Below, one piece after another: positions 1-8,708 of a stretch of 64,000 nucleotides of DNA (its first letter is position 1; every line of letters starts with the position of its first letter). Below the pieces are notes generated by a model, which saw only the letters and a list, made by a program, of their open reading frames with translations, was not told the DNA's origin and made no database searches. Position numbers and translations under genes: made by a program. Source of the stretch: Bacillota bacterium (lineage in GTDB: Bacteria; Bacillota; Clostridia; Oscillospirales; Ruminococcaceae); the NCBI GenBank assembly GCA_023396215.1, contig JAEWWW010000015.1:1-64000 (forward strand), read 5' to 3'.

Positions 1-148
1 CCCCCCCCCGGCGGCAGTCTCCCTCCCACAAACAGATGCGGCGATTTTTTCCTTAGGAAAAATGTGGGCGGGGGTAAGGGGGTGGGCAATGCTCGTTAAG
101 CAAGTCTGCCCTTACCTTTTTATAGGCAGAGGGTTTTTGACAGCCTGA
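1..148. other. Non-coding stretch upstream of rnr
   Basis: I see no convincing coding sequence here. A small inverted repeat lies at 46-62 (TTTTTCC, TTA, GGAAAAA). The window edge may cut an upstream gene's 3' region, but no reading frame supports one. Confidence 0.4.
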
Positions 149-180
149 CCGCCGGGGCGCTTTGCGCTCCGGCGGTTTTG
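149..180 (+). terminator. Intrinsic terminator of an upstream gene
   Basis: A 12-bp stem with one G-T pair (CCGCCGGGGCGC at 149-160 against GCGCTCCGGCGG at 164-175) closes on a TTT loop and is followed by TTTTG. It probably ends a transcript that enters from outside the window. Confidence 0.6.
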
Positions 181-266
181 CCTGTCAGGAGGAGGGCGAT
201 ATCGCCGTAAAACCACGCCGCCCGCGCTGCGGGTCGCTTTTTTCATCGTAGCGGAGGTTTTTTTCG

Positions 267-303
267 TATATCTATGGCAATGGGACGGGAAAATAGATAT
301 AAT
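267..303 (+). promoter_or_regulatory. rnr promoter region with inverted repeat
   Basis: A TATAAT at 298-303 has a weak -35 (TGGCAA, 275-280) at 17-nt spacing. A perfect 9-bp inverted repeat, TATATCTAT (267-275) and ATAGATATA (293-301), brackets the promoter core and overlaps the -10. It could be an operator or chance A+T symmetry. Confidence 0.45.
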
Positions 304-334
304 AGAAAACAATGTATAAAAAAGGATGGAAATA

Positions 335-2443
335 ATGGACTTATTGCGCCAAAATATCCTAAACCTGCTCTCTGCAGAGGGGTATAAGCCCATGGGGGCA
401 CAGGCTCTGGCAGAGGCTTTGGGCAATCCGGATTTTGACCTGCTGCAGGATGAGCTGGAGGCCATGAGCGACGAATGGCTGATTCTGCGCACCAAAAAGA
501 AGAAATATGCGCTGCCCTCCACCTTTGGGCTGGTGGTGGGCCGCTTCAGGGATAACGCCAACGGCAACTTTGGGTTTGTTACCCCAGAGGATGGCAGCCC
601 CGACCTGTATGTGCACGGCAACAGCAGCCTCAGCGCCTGGGACGGCGACCGGGTGCTGGTGCGGGTGCAGGAGGGCAGGCGCGGCTTCGGCCCGGCTGGC
701 GTGGTAGAGAAAATTATCAGCCGCGGGCTTGCCAACATCACCGGGGTGCTGACCCGCACCGAGCGCCGGGCCTATGTCACCCCCGACGACCGGCGGCTGC
801 CGCCCCGGGTCGAGGTGATGCGGCGTTCGCTGGGCAAAGCCCGGGACGGCGACAAGGTTTCGGTGGGCATCATCGGCTATGGCGAGGGTAAAACCCCGCC
901 CAAGGGCAGGGTGGAAAAAAGCTTCGGCGCCGCCGACACGCTGGAAGCCGCCAGCGCGGCGCTGCTCTACAAGCACGGCATTCACCCCGGTTTTTCGCCC
1001 GACGCCCAGCAGCAGGCCGACGCCACCCCCGAGCAGCTTTCGCCCGAGGAGCTGGCCGGCCGCCTTGACCTGCGCGGGCAGACGATTATCACCATAGACG
1101 GCGCTTCCTCCAAGGACCTGGACGACGCGGTTTCTCTCGAAACGCTGCCCGAGGGCTGGCGGCTGGGGGTGCATATCGCCGACGTCAGCCACTATGTGGG
1201 GTGGGATACCCCCCTTGACCAGGACGCTTTTGCCCGGGGCACCTCGGTTTACTATGCCGACCGCGTGGTACCGATGCTGCCGCCCCGGCTTTCCAACGGC
1301 ATCTGCTCGCTGAACCCGCAGGTGGACCGCCTGACCCTTTCCTGCGTGATGGATTTGGATAAACATGGCGAGGTCACCGGCTATACCATATCCAACAGCG
1401 TCATCAGCACCACCCACCGGATGACCTACGACGACTGCAACACCCTGCTGGCAGGCAGCGACCCCGAGCTGGCCCAGCGCTACAGCGATATCGTAAAGCC
1501 GCTGCAGGAGATGGCCAGGGCCGCCGACGCGCTCTACCAGCGCAGGCTGGCCCGCGGCAGCGTTGAGATTGAAACGGTGGAAAGCAAGATTATCTGCGAC
1601 GAGCAGGGGCAGCCGGTGGATATTCAGGCCGCCCAGCGGGGCCGCTCCGAGGGCATCATCGAGGAGTTTATGCTCACCGCCAACCGCACAGTGGCCCAGC
1701 ACTTTTTCAAAAAAGCCAAGCCCAACATCTACCGTGTGCATCCCCAGCCCGACGACCAAAAGCTGGCCGAGTTTGTCAGGGTGGCGGCGCTGCTGGGCTA
1801 CACCGTGGGCCGGGGCAAAGAGCATGTGACGGTTGCGGATCTGGCACAGGTGATGAAGCAGGCCACCGGCAAGCCGGAGCAGCGCATCATCGGCATGCAG
1901 CTGCTGCGCTCGATGGCAAAAGCCTTTTACAGCCCCAAATGCGGGGGGCACTTTGGCCTTGCCGAGGATTACTACTGCCACTTTACCTCGCCGATACGGC
2001 GTTACCCCGACCTTGTGACCCACCGGATGCTCAAGCTGCTGATGGAGGATAAGCTGAGCGGCGCGCTGGAGGCCCAAGCTACCGTTTTTGTGGCTGTTGC
2101 GGCCGAGCAGTCCTCCCAGCGGGAGGTGGCGGCCGATACCGCCGCCCGCGAGATTGAAAAGCTTTATATGGCCCGGTTTATGCAGCAGCACATCGGGTCG
2201 GTCTTTGAAGGAATCATCGAAAACGTGCACCCCTTTGGCTTTTTTGTTTCGCTCGAGAATACGGTGGAAGGGCTGGTACGCGCCTCCACCCTGCCGGGCG
2301 GGCGCTATCAGTTTGACGAAAACAGCCTTTCCCTGGTGGATGAAGCCACCGGCGCCAGCTTTAAAACCGGCGCAAGGGTGCGGGTGATTTGCGTGGCCGC
2401 CAACCAGCTTACCGGCGAGATTGATTTTGTGCTGGAGGAGTAG
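335..2443 (+). CDS. rnr: Ribonuclease R (3'-5' exoribonuclease)
   Basis: Processive, Mg2+-dependent cytoplasmic 3'-5' exonuclease for structured RNA and rRNA/tmRNA quality control. About 702 aa, the usual length. Order seen: N-terminal helix-turn-helix (~1-60), cold-shock-like OB domains (~65-220), RNB catalytic domain from ~245 with the aspartate cluster IDGASSKDLDDAV, and a C-terminal S1 domain (~620-700, beginning IGSVFEGIIENV). ATG 335 is chosen because AAAGGA (322-327) lies 7 nt before it; an in-frame ATG at 326 overlaps that ribosome binding site. In many Firmicutes smpB follows rnr, but here an unrelated symporter gene does. Confidence 0.97.
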   Translation: MDLLRQNILNLLSAEGYKPMGAQALAEALGNPDFDLLQDELEAMSDEWLILRTKKKKYALPSTFGLVVGRFRDNANGNFGFVTPEDGSPDLYVHGNSSLSAWDGDRVLVRVQEGRRGFGPAGVVEKIISRGLANITGVLTRTERRAYVTPDDRRLPPRVEVMRRSLGKARDGDKVSVGIIGYGEGKTPPKGRVEKSFGAADTLEAASAALLYKHGIHPGFSPDAQQQADATPEQLSPEELAGRLDLRGQTIITIDGASSKDLDDAVSLETLPEGWRLGVHIADVSHYVGWDTPLDQDAFARGTSVYYADRVVPMLPPRLSNGICSLNPQVDRLTLSCVMDLDKHGEVTGYTISNSVISTTHRMTYDDCNTLLAGSDPELAQRYSDIVKPLQEMARAADALYQRRLARGSVEIETVESKIICDEQGQPVDIQAAQRGRSEGIIEEFMLTANRTVAQHFFKKAKPNIYRVHPQPDDQKLAEFVRVAALLGYTVGRGKEHVTVADLAQVMKQATGKPEQRIIGMQLLRSMAKAFYSPKCGGHFGLAEDYYCHFTSPIRRYPDLVTHRMLKLLMEDKLSGALEAQATVFVAVAAEQSSQREVAADTAAREIEKLYMARFMQQHIGSVFEGIIENVHPFGFFVSLENTVEGLVRASTLPGGRYQFDENSLSLVDEATGASFKTGARVRVICVAANQLTGEIDFVLEE

Positions 2444-2483
2444 GGGGCAGCCCTTTGCCCGCCCGAAATTTTAAGCCGTTTTA

Positions 2484-2503
2484 GCCCGGCGCCGCAGCCG
2501 GGC
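2484..2503 (+). terminator. Possible terminator hairpin after rnr
   Basis: GCCCGGC (2484-2490) pairs with GCCGGGC (2497-2503). The tail is A/T mixed (ATTTTCTTT a few bases on), not a clean T run. A second hairpin (CGGCCA...TGGCCG, about 2560-2593) lies closer to putP. Either could separate the transcripts. Confidence 0.35.
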
Positions 2504-2631
2504 CTGAACAGATTTTCTTTGAACCCCGCCCACGGCAGTGCGGACGGTCTTTTTTCGGCCATCCGGCAGAAAAAACCGGCTCTGTGGCCGGGTGCTTTGA
2601 AGAAAATCTAATAAAGATGTGAGTGAGGAGA

Positions 2632-4170
2632 ATGACTTTGCAGACAAAAGAGATTATGATGCTTGCGGCCATGATTTTTTATCTGGTTATGGTAGTAGTG
2701 ATTGGGCTTGTTTACAGCAAGCGCAACAAAACCAGCGAAGAATTTTATCTGGGCGGCAGGGGCCTTGGCCCTTGGATTACGGCGATGAGCGCCGAAGCCT
2801 CCGACATGAGCAGCTGGCTGCTGATGGGCCTGCCCGGCCTTGCCTACGCGGTGGGCATTGCCGACGCCGGCTGGACAGCCATCGGCCTTGCCGCCGGTAC
2901 ATACCTGAACTGGCGGCTGGTTGCGGCGCCGCTGCGCAGCTATACTGTGATTGCGGGCAACGCGATTACCGTCCCCGACTTTTTTTCCAACCGGTATCAC
3001 GACGGCAAAAAGATACTGATGAACATTGCGGCGCTGTTCATCCTGCTTTTCTTTGTGGTTTATACCTCTTCGGGCTTTGTGGCCTGCGGCAAGCTGTTTA
3101 ACACCCTTTTTGGCTTTGATTATTCGGCTTCGATGATAACCGCCGCGGTCATTATCGTTATCTATACCGCTGTGGGCGGCTTTCTGGCCGAAAGCGTGGT
3201 CGATTTTATTCAGGGTATCCTGATGATTTTTGCTCTGCTGACCATCGCCATCGTCGGCGTAGGGGTCGCGGGCGGCCTTGGCCAGGTGATAAGCCATGTG
3301 AACGCTTACCCCGGCTATCTCAGCCTGTTTACCGCTGCCGATGTGGCGGCGGGCACCTCCTCTACCCATGGCGTTATTGCCATCGTATCCGGCCTTTCGT
3401 GGGGGCTTGGGTATCTGGGTATGCCCCATGTGCTGCTGCGCTTCATGGCCATCCGCGATGGCTCCGAGCTGAAAAAGTCGCGCCGTATCGGCACCGTCTG
3501 GTGTGTGCTGTCGCTGTTTCTGGCGGTTTCTATCGGCGTGGTGGGCCGCGCGGTGTACCCCACCCTGCTCAGCGGGTATGACACCGAGAATATCTATATC
3601 GAGTTGTGCAAAGGCCTGCTTTCGACAGGGGCGCTGCCTATTATTGCGGGCGTGATGCTTTCGGGCGTGCTGGCGGCGCAGATCAGCACCTCGGATTCGC
3701 AGCTGCTGGTGGCTTCTTCGGCTATCTCTCAAAACTTTTTCAAAGGGTTGCTCAAGCCCGACGCCACCGAGCGTCAGGTTATGTGGGTTTCCCGGTTGAC
3801 CATCATTGTGGTGGCTATCTTGGCAGGTATGCTGGCCTTTAACCCCAACAGCTCTATCTTTGGCATTGTGTCGTTTGCATGGGCGGGCTTCGGGGCGACC
3901 TTTGGCCCGCTGGTGGTCTTTTCGCTCTACTTTAAGCGCACAACGCTGGCGGGCGCGGTGGCCGGTATGGTCAGCGGCGGCGTCACCGTTTTGGTGTGGA
4001 AGCTGGCGCTTTCCAAGCTGGGGGGCATCTTCAGCCTGTATGAGCTACTGCCCGCCTTTATTATCTCGTCGCTCTGCATCTATCTGGTAAGCATTGCAAC
4101 CCAGCCGCCTTCGGCCGAAATTCAAAAAGAATTTGACGCCTGCCGCGCCGAGGTGCGCCGCACAAAATAA
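2632..4170 (+). CDS. putP: Sodium:proline symporter (SSS family)
   Basis: Inner-membrane Na+-coupled uptake of proline. About 510 aa, with many hydrophobic helices across the full length. The N-terminal core FYLGGRGLGPWITAMSAEAS followed by DMSSWLLMGLPG is the hallmark of PutP and carries the Na+/proline binding helix. The C-terminus ends in a short charged tail. The start is uncertain: AGGAG (2626-2630) is too close to ATG 2632 and 7 nt before an in-frame TTG at 2638; GTG 2623 is also in frame. The next gene is a second amino-acid transporter 48 nt downstream, so the two may be co-transcribed. Confidence 0.93.
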   Translation: MTLQTKEIMMLAAMIFYLVMVVVIGLVYSKRNKTSEEFYLGGRGLGPWITAMSAEASDMSSWLLMGLPGLAYAVGIADAGWTAIGLAAGTYLNWRLVAAPLRSYTVIAGNAITVPDFFSNRYHDGKKILMNIAALFILLFFVVYTSSGFVACGKLFNTLFGFDYSASMITAAVIIVIYTAVGGFLAESVVDFIQGILMIFALLTIAIVGVGVAGGLGQVISHVNAYPGYLSLFTAADVAAGTSSTHGVIAIVSGLSWGLGYLGMPHVLLRFMAIRDGSELKKSRRIGTVWCVLSLFLAVSIGVVGRAVYPTLLSGYDTENIYIELCKGLLSTGALPIIAGVMLSGVLAAQISTSDSQLLVASSAISQNFFKGLLKPDATERQVMWVSRLTIIVVAILAGMLAFNPNSSIFGIVSFAWAGFGATFGPLVVFSLYFKRTTLAGAVAGMVSGGVTVLVWKLALSKLGGIFSLYELLPAFIISSLCIYLVSIATQPPSAEIQKEFDACRAEVRRTK

Positions 4171-4218
4171 CCTCCGGCAAAGAGTGAACTACATCATATC
4201 AGAAAGCAGGCTTTGTGT

Positions 4219-5550
4219 ATGGAGCAAAGAAAGTACGGTTTCTTTACTGCCACAACAATGATCGTGGGTATTGTTATCGGCTCGGGCATCTTTTTCAGAA
4301 GCGACAACGTGCTGGTTTATACGGGGGGCAACGTGCTGTTGGGGGCGCTGGTTTTCACGCTGGCGGCGGTCAACATCATTTTTGGCAGCCTGAGCATCGC
4401 CCAGCTGGCATCGCTCAGTGACAAAGCGGGCGGAGCGATTACCTATGCCGAGCAGTTTTGCAGCAAGGGTATGGGCTGCGTCTTTGGCTGGTTTCAGAGC
4501 TTTTTGTACTACCCCACGCTGGTGGCGGTGGTAAGCTGGGTTTCGGGTATCTACACCTGCATCCTCTTTGACCTTCCCATGACCCTCGAAAATCAGGTGC
4601 TTATCGGTACCGGGGCCACTGTCTTTCTGTATGTGGTTAACATACTGTCTGCCAGGCTGGGCGGCTGGTTCCAAAACGCAGCCACAATCATCAAGCTGAT
4701 TCCGCTGATACTGATTGCGCTGGCGGGCATCTTCATCGCCAAGCCCGGCCCGATGCTCATCAGCGACGCAGCCACCGTGCTGAGCACCGCCGCTTGGGTT
4801 TCGGCCATCGTGCCTATTGCTTTTTCCTTCGACGGCTGGATTATTGCCACCTCCGTCGGCCACGAGATTAAAAACAGCAAGCGCAACCTGCCGCTGGCGC
4901 TGGTGGTTTCGCCGCTGATTATACTGGCGGTCTACCTGATTTACTTCATAGGCATTTCTGCTCTGGTAGGCCCCGAAAAAATCATGCAGATGGGCGACGC
5001 CCATGTGGATTACGCCGCCAACCTGCTCTTTGGCCCGGTGGGGGCAAAGGTCATTCTGGTCTTTGTCATCATCTCGGTTTTGGGCACGGTGAACGGGCTG
5101 ATATTGGGGCTGATACGCGTGCCCTATTCGCTGGCTGTCCGCGGGATGCTCCCCGGCGCCGCCAAGCTGGGCAAAGAAGGTGCACAGAAGGGCTTCTCGG
5201 TCGCCTCGGCGCTGCTGACGGCGGCGATATCCCTCTTCTGGATTTTGGTTCACTACCTGACCCAGAAGTTTGAGATGCTGCCCAACTCGGATATATCCGA
5301 GATATCCATCGTCTTTAACTATGTCGGCTTCATCATCCTTTATGTGACGGTCATGCGTCTGGCCAGACGCGGGCAGGTGAAGGGGATAGCCAATGGCTAT
5401 ATCTTCCCCGCACTGGCTATCTTGGGCTCGGGGGTCATTCTGATGGGGGGCATCAGCAACCCGCTGTTTGTGCCCTACGCCCTGATGTGCACCGCAGTGG
5501 TGGCGGCCGCCCTGCTTTACTACCGCTTTAACAAAGCCAATATTCAATAG
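4219..5550 (+). CDS. APC-family amino acid permease
   Basis: Membrane amino-acid/polyamine/organocation transporter of about 443 aa with ~12 hydrophobic segments. It opens with YGFFTATTMIVGIVIGSGIF, the TM1 substrate-binding signature of the APC superfamily. Substrate cannot be read from sequence. ATG 4219 follows AGCAGG (4205-4210) by 8 nt; a TTG two codons upstream is possible. It lies directly behind putP on the same strand and ends at a strong bidirectional terminator. Confidence 0.9.
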   Translation: MEQRKYGFFTATTMIVGIVIGSGIFFRSDNVLVYTGGNVLLGALVFTLAAVNIIFGSLSIAQLASLSDKAGGAITYAEQFCSKGMGCVFGWFQSFLYYPTLVAVVSWVSGIYTCILFDLPMTLENQVLIGTGATVFLYVVNILSARLGGWFQNAATIIKLIPLILIALAGIFIAKPGPMLISDAATVLSTAAWVSAIVPIAFSFDGWIIATSVGHEIKNSKRNLPLALVVSPLIILAVYLIYFIGISALVGPEKIMQMGDAHVDYAANLLFGPVGAKVILVFVIISVLGTVNGLILGLIRVPYSLAVRGMLPGAAKLGKEGAQKGFSVASALLTAAISLFWILVHYLTQKFEMLPNSDISEISIVFNYVGFIILYVTVMRLARRGQVKGIANGYIFPALAILGSGVILMGGISNPLFVPYALMCTAVVAAALLYYRFNKANIQ

Positions 5551-5599
5551 GTGTGCCAATAGCCCGGCAGGGCTGCGGCAAAAGCACTTTAAAAACAAA

Positions 5600-5647
5600 A
5601 TGCGCAAAAATACAGGGGCTGATTGCAGCCCCTGTATTTTTGCGCAT
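5600..5647. terminator. Perfect 22-bp bidirectional terminator
   Basis: A perfect inverted repeat of 22 bp per arm (5600-5621 and 5626-5647) with a 4-nt loop. The arms hold A5 and T5 runs, so it can terminate both the permease transcript and the convergent minus-strand transcript. Confidence 0.85.
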
Positions 5648-5716
5648 AGCTTTTTGCCGTGGCCCCTGCGCCTCGGGCCTTTTGGCCGTGCCAAAGGAAG
5701 CGGACGCAGGCCCAGG

Positions 5717-5896
5717 CTATGCTTCGTCCTGCTGCCTGACCTCTTCAACCGCCGCCCGCACAGCGGCAATCACAAAAGCCGAGAAGGTACAATCCTTGTT
5801 TTGAATCAGCTCCTCCACCGCCGCGACCAGATCGTTGGGAAAGCGGATGGTCTTGTTGGTGGTGGGGGGAATAGAAGGGATTTTAAAGCCTGCCAT
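5717..5896 (-). CDS. Small ribbon-helix-helix-like DNA-binding protein
   Basis: 59 aa. TNKTIRFPNDLVAAVEELI followed by a second helix (FSAFVIAAVRAAVEEV) fits an Arc/MetJ-type ribbon-helix-helix fold: a basic beta strand, then two helices. The family binds DNA as dimers of dimers and usually represses its own promoter. ATG 5896 has GAGGTG upstream, whereas an upstream in-frame ATG at 5926 lacks a ribosome binding site. The gene is divergent from a 54-aa protein gene across a perfect palindrome and likely regulates that pair. No toxin is evident. The regulatory role is inferred. Confidence 0.75.
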   Translation of the reverse strand: MAGFKIPSIPPTTNKTIRFPNDLVAAVEELIQNKDCTFSAFVIAAVRAAVEEVRQQDEA

Positions 5897-5910
5897 AACA
5901 CACCTCGCAA

Positions 5911-5925
5911 TGCAACTGTATTGCA
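5911..5925. promoter_or_regulatory. Secondary half-site pair upstream of the RHH gene
   Basis: TGCAA-N5-TTGCA uses the same TGCAA half-site as the large palindrome 25 nt away. It lies just upstream of the RHH start codon, which suits autoregulation. Confidence 0.45.
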
Positions 5926-5949
5926 ATTAGCTTATCCCATAAAGCCTAA

Positions 5950-5979
5950 AAATATGCATTGCAATTGCAATGCATATTT
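5950..5979. promoter_or_regulatory. Perfect 30-nt palindromic operator candidate
   Basis: AAATATGCATTGCAA at 5950-5964 is followed immediately by its exact reverse complement at 5965-5979. It is centred between the divergent RHH gene and the 54-aa gene and contains four TGCAA/TTGCA-type half-sites. Operator function is inferred from symmetry and position. Confidence 0.7.
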
Positions 5980-6004
5980 GATAAGATAAAACCGAGATGA
6001 GTCT

Positions 6005-6169
6005 ATGGCAAATTATAAAGAAATGTACCTGAAGATGCTGCATGCTTCGGAACAGGCCATTAATATTTTGATTGCGGCACAACAGGGGTGCGAGGAGCTG
6101 TACATTAGTCAACCAGAGCCAAGAGTTGTTTTGTTGCCACCAGAGAATAAGAAAAGTGTGGAGAAGTGA
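6005..6169 (+). CDS. 54-aa YKEMYLK-family protein, copy 1
   Basis: Small protein of unknown function. It begins MANYKEMYLKMLHASEQA and continues with ILIAAQQGCEELYIS and a proline-rich tail. It predicts as one amphipathic helix with no signal peptide or membrane segment. It is clearly paralogous to the 57-aa protein at 43546-43719: YKEMYLK, EQA, ILIAAQQ, CEELYIS and PEP are shared in the same order. Conservation across two loci in this short window argues that it is a real gene. The ribosome binding site is weak (GATGAG). It is divergent from an RHH regulator across the 30-nt palindrome. Confidence 0.75.
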   Translation: MANYKEMYLKMLHASEQAINILIAAQQGCEELYISQPEPRVVLLPPENKKSVEK

Positions 6170-6285
6170 CGGCGAATCCACGCTTTTTTTATCCGCCACG
6201 CAATAATACCTGCCCAAACAGCCCAAGCTATCTTCAGACTGCCCGCACCATGCGGCAGATACTGATTTTAAGGGGGGATGCCCAA

Positions 6286-7725
6286 ATGTCGTCGATATGG
6301 GTAAAGGATTGCAGCTTGCCTGCCTTTGCGCAGCTAAAGGAGGATATTTCGGCCGATGTGGCGGTGATAGGGGGCGGCATGGCGGGGCTGCTGATTGCCC
6401 ACCGCCTCAGCAGGCAGGGCTGCCGGGTGGTGGTGCTGGAGGCCCGGCGGATTGCCGGCGGCGTGACCCAAAACACCACCGCCAAGATTACCGCGCAGCA
6501 CCGGCTTATCTACCACAAGCTGACCAAAAAGATGGGGCAGGAGCAGGCCCAGCGTTATGCGCAGGCCAATCAGGCGGCGGTGGCCGAGTTTGGGCGCATC
6601 ATTACCTCGCAGGGCATCAATTGCGATTATCAGGCCGCATCCGCCGCCGTATACACCATGGGCGACCCCGAGCCGCTGCAGCAGGAGGCCGAGGCAGCGG
6701 TGGCGCTGGGGCTCCCCGCCCGCTTTGGCAAGGCGGAGGAGCTGCCCTTTGACACCAAGGGGGCGGTGTTTTTTGACGGGCAGGCCCGGTTTCATCCGCT
6801 GAAGTTTTTGTCGGCCATCGCCCAAGAGCTGACCATCTATGAAAACACCCCGGCGCAGGAGGTGGAGGCGGGCTTGGTGCGCACCCCCGGCGGCACGGTC
6901 AAGGCGGCCAAGGTGGTGGTGGCCACCCATTACCCCTTTATCAACACCCCGGGCTACTACTTTTTGCGGATGCAGCAATCCCGTTCCTATGTCGTCGCGC
7001 TGGAGGGGGTGGGCACCCTTAACGGCATGTATATCGACGAGGAGGAGAACGGCTTTTCGCTGCGGGGTCAGGGCAAGATGATTCTGCTGGGGGGCGGCAG
7101 CCACAAAACCGGCGACAACCGCTTGGGCGGGCAGTACCGGCGGCTGGAGCAGCAGGCGGTCCAGTGGTTCCCCGGCGCAAAGGTGACGGCCCGGTGGTCG
7201 GCGCAGGACTGCATGACGCTGGACGACCTGCCTTATATCGGGCAGTACGCGAGCCAGACCCCTTACCTCTATGTGGCCACCGGCTTTGACAAATGGGGGA
7301 TGACCGGCAGCATGGTGTCGGCCCTTCTGCTGGCCGACCTCATCGCAGGCAGGCAGAACGCGTGGCAGCCCGCCTTTGACCCCACCCGCTTCGAGCTGGG
7401 GCCCTCCTTTAAAAAGCTGGCGCAGGCCGCGGCCGATACCGTATCGGGCTTTGCCGCCCGCATCGCGCCCCCGGTGCATGATGCCGAACACCTGCCCCCC
7501 GGCCACGGCGGCGTGGTGGCAGAGGACGGCAAAAAGCGCGGGGTCAGCAAGGATGAGCAGGGCAATGTAAAGAGCGTCTGCACCGTCTGCACCCATCTGG
7601 GCTGCCAGTTGGAATGGAACCCCGATGAACGTTCATGGGATTGCCCCTGCCACGGTTCGCGGTTTGACGAAAACGGCGGCCTGCTGGACGGCCCCGCCCA
7701 AAGGGGGCTGGACCATGCGCCTTAA
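6286..7725 (+). CDS. FAD-dependent oxidoreductase with C-terminal Rieske domain
   Basis: 479 aa. The N-terminal DAO-type FAD domain has the dinucleotide motif VAVIGGGMAGLLIAHRL (~23-39) and a TTAKITAQH segment typical of the YhfW-like branch. The C-terminal Rieske [2Fe-2S] domain has CTHLGC and CPCHGS motifs (~434-460), giving the Cys/His ligands. Substrate is unknown; flavin to iron-sulfur electron transfer is inferred. ATG 6286 follows AGGGGGG by 8 nt. The 3' end overlaps the next gene by 11 nt and carries that gene's ribosome binding site, so the two are probably translationally coupled. Confidence 0.9.
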   Translation: MSSIWVKDCSLPAFAQLKEDISADVAVIGGGMAGLLIAHRLSRQGCRVVVLEARRIAGGVTQNTTAKITAQHRLIYHKLTKKMGQEQAQRYAQANQAAVAEFGRIITSQGINCDYQAASAAVYTMGDPEPLQQEAEAAVALGLPARFGKAEELPFDTKGAVFFDGQARFHPLKFLSAIAQELTIYENTPAQEVEAGLVRTPGGTVKAAKVVVATHYPFINTPGYYFLRMQQSRSYVVALEGVGTLNGMYIDEEENGFSLRGQGKMILLGGGSHKTGDNRLGGQYRRLEQQAVQWFPGAKVTARWSAQDCMTLDDLPYIGQYASQTPYLYVATGFDKWGMTGSMVSALLLADLIAGRQNAWQPAFDPTRFELGPSFKKLAQAAADTVSGFAARIAPPVHDAEHLPPGHGGVVAEDGKKRGVSKDEQGNVKSVCTVCTHLGCQLEWNPDERSWDCPCHGSRFDENGGLLDGPAQRGLDHAP

Positions 7726-8590
7726 GGCCGGGGTGCGCCGCTACTTTGAGGGATGGTACTTCAAGCACCAAAACGGCGAAACGGTCATAAGCCTCATCCC
7801 CGGCCTTTCGGTGGACAGCGGGGGAGACAGCCACGCCTTTATACAGGTCATCACCGCAGACGGGGCAGCCTATGCCGCCTATGACGCCACCCGGTACCGG
7901 GCCGACCACCAAAGCCACAGCATCAGTGTGGGCGAAAGCGCCTTTGGCCCGCAGGGTATCGCCCTGAAGATAGACAAGCCCGGCTGCCGGGTGCAGGGCA
8001 GCCTGCGCTACGGGCCGCTGACCCCTTTGCGCAGCGACATTATGGGGCCGTTTGCCCACCTGCCGGGCATGGAGTGCCGCCACGGCATTGTTAGCCTGGC
8101 GCACCCGCTGCAGGGGGAGCTAACCGTCAACGGCAAGGCCTGCAGCTTTGACGGCGGGCTGGGGTATATCGAGCGGGATTGGGGCCGCTCCTTCCCCCAA
8201 AGCTACCGCTGGGTGCAGTGCGCGGGCCCCGAGCAGGGGGGCTGGTGCGCCTTTGCCTCCGCCGCCCGCATCCCCTATATGGGGCTGCGGTTCACAGGCT
8301 GCATCGCGGTGCTTTACCATCAGGGGCGGGAGCACCGTTTTGCCACCTACAACGGGGCACGGGCGGATTACCAGGGCAACCACGGCCTGACCCTGCGCCG
8401 GGGCGGCAGCAGGCTGGAGCTGACCGCCGCCCCCACCGCCGCCCACCAGCTAAAGGCCCCCCAGATGGGGCAGATGAGCCGGGTGATACATGAAACGGTC
8501 GGCTGCCCGGTCACGGTGCGCCTCTGGGAAGGGGACAGGCTGGTTTTTGAGGGCAGCAGCAATCACGGCGGCTTTGAAGCCATCCCATAA
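7715..8590 (+). CDS. Tocopherol cyclase family protein
   Basis: 291 aa, soluble, no signal peptide. The early motif RRYFEGWYFKHQNGE, then IPGLS, and the central GYIERDWGRSFPQSYRWVQ match the tocopherol-cyclase-like family, whose plant member VTE1 closes the chromanol ring. Clostridia are not known to make tocopherol, so the substrate here is probably a different lipid or quinone; that is inference. AAGGGGG (7701-7707), inside the upstream oxidoreductase gene, sits 7 nt before ATG 7715. A terminator follows. Confidence 0.82.
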   Translation: MRLKAGVRRYFEGWYFKHQNGETVISLIPGLSVDSGGDSHAFIQVITADGAAYAAYDATRYRADHQSHSISVGESAFGPQGIALKIDKPGCRVQGSLRYGPLTPLRSDIMGPFAHLPGMECRHGIVSLAHPLQGELTVNGKACSFDGGLGYIERDWGRSFPQSYRWVQCAGPEQGGWCAFASAARIPYMGLRFTGCIAVLYHQGREHRFATYNGARADYQGNHGLTLRRGGSRLELTAAPTAAHQLKAPQMGQMSRVIHETVGCPVTVRLWEGDRLVFEGSSNHGGFEAIP

Positions 8591-8613
8591 AGAGAGGCAG
8601 AGCAAAAAAAGAG

Positions 8614-8648
8614 GCCCGCCACAGCGTGCAAAACGCGGGCGGGCTTTT
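8614..8648. terminator. Terminator between convergent genes
   Basis: GCCCGCC (8614-8620) pairs with GGCGGGC (8638-8644), with an inner GCGT/ACGC stem, followed by TTTT. An A7 run on the left gives termination in the reverse direction as well. Confidence 0.75.
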
Positions 8649-8708
8649 GTGCGTGCAGCGAATGGGCGGGTACCATCCGCCCGGGCGTGTCAAAAGCAGG
8701 CAGGGAGC

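Noticed and set aside
359..2230. A long minus-strand open frame (over 600 codons) opposite rnr
   Set aside because: It mirrors the GC-rich codon pattern of RNase R, has Gly/His/Leu-rich low-complexity composition and no family motif or ribosome binding site.
5553..5989. Plus-strand frames between the APC permease and the RHH gene
   Set aside because: They translate through the 22-bp terminator and antisense to the RHH gene, with no ribosome binding site.
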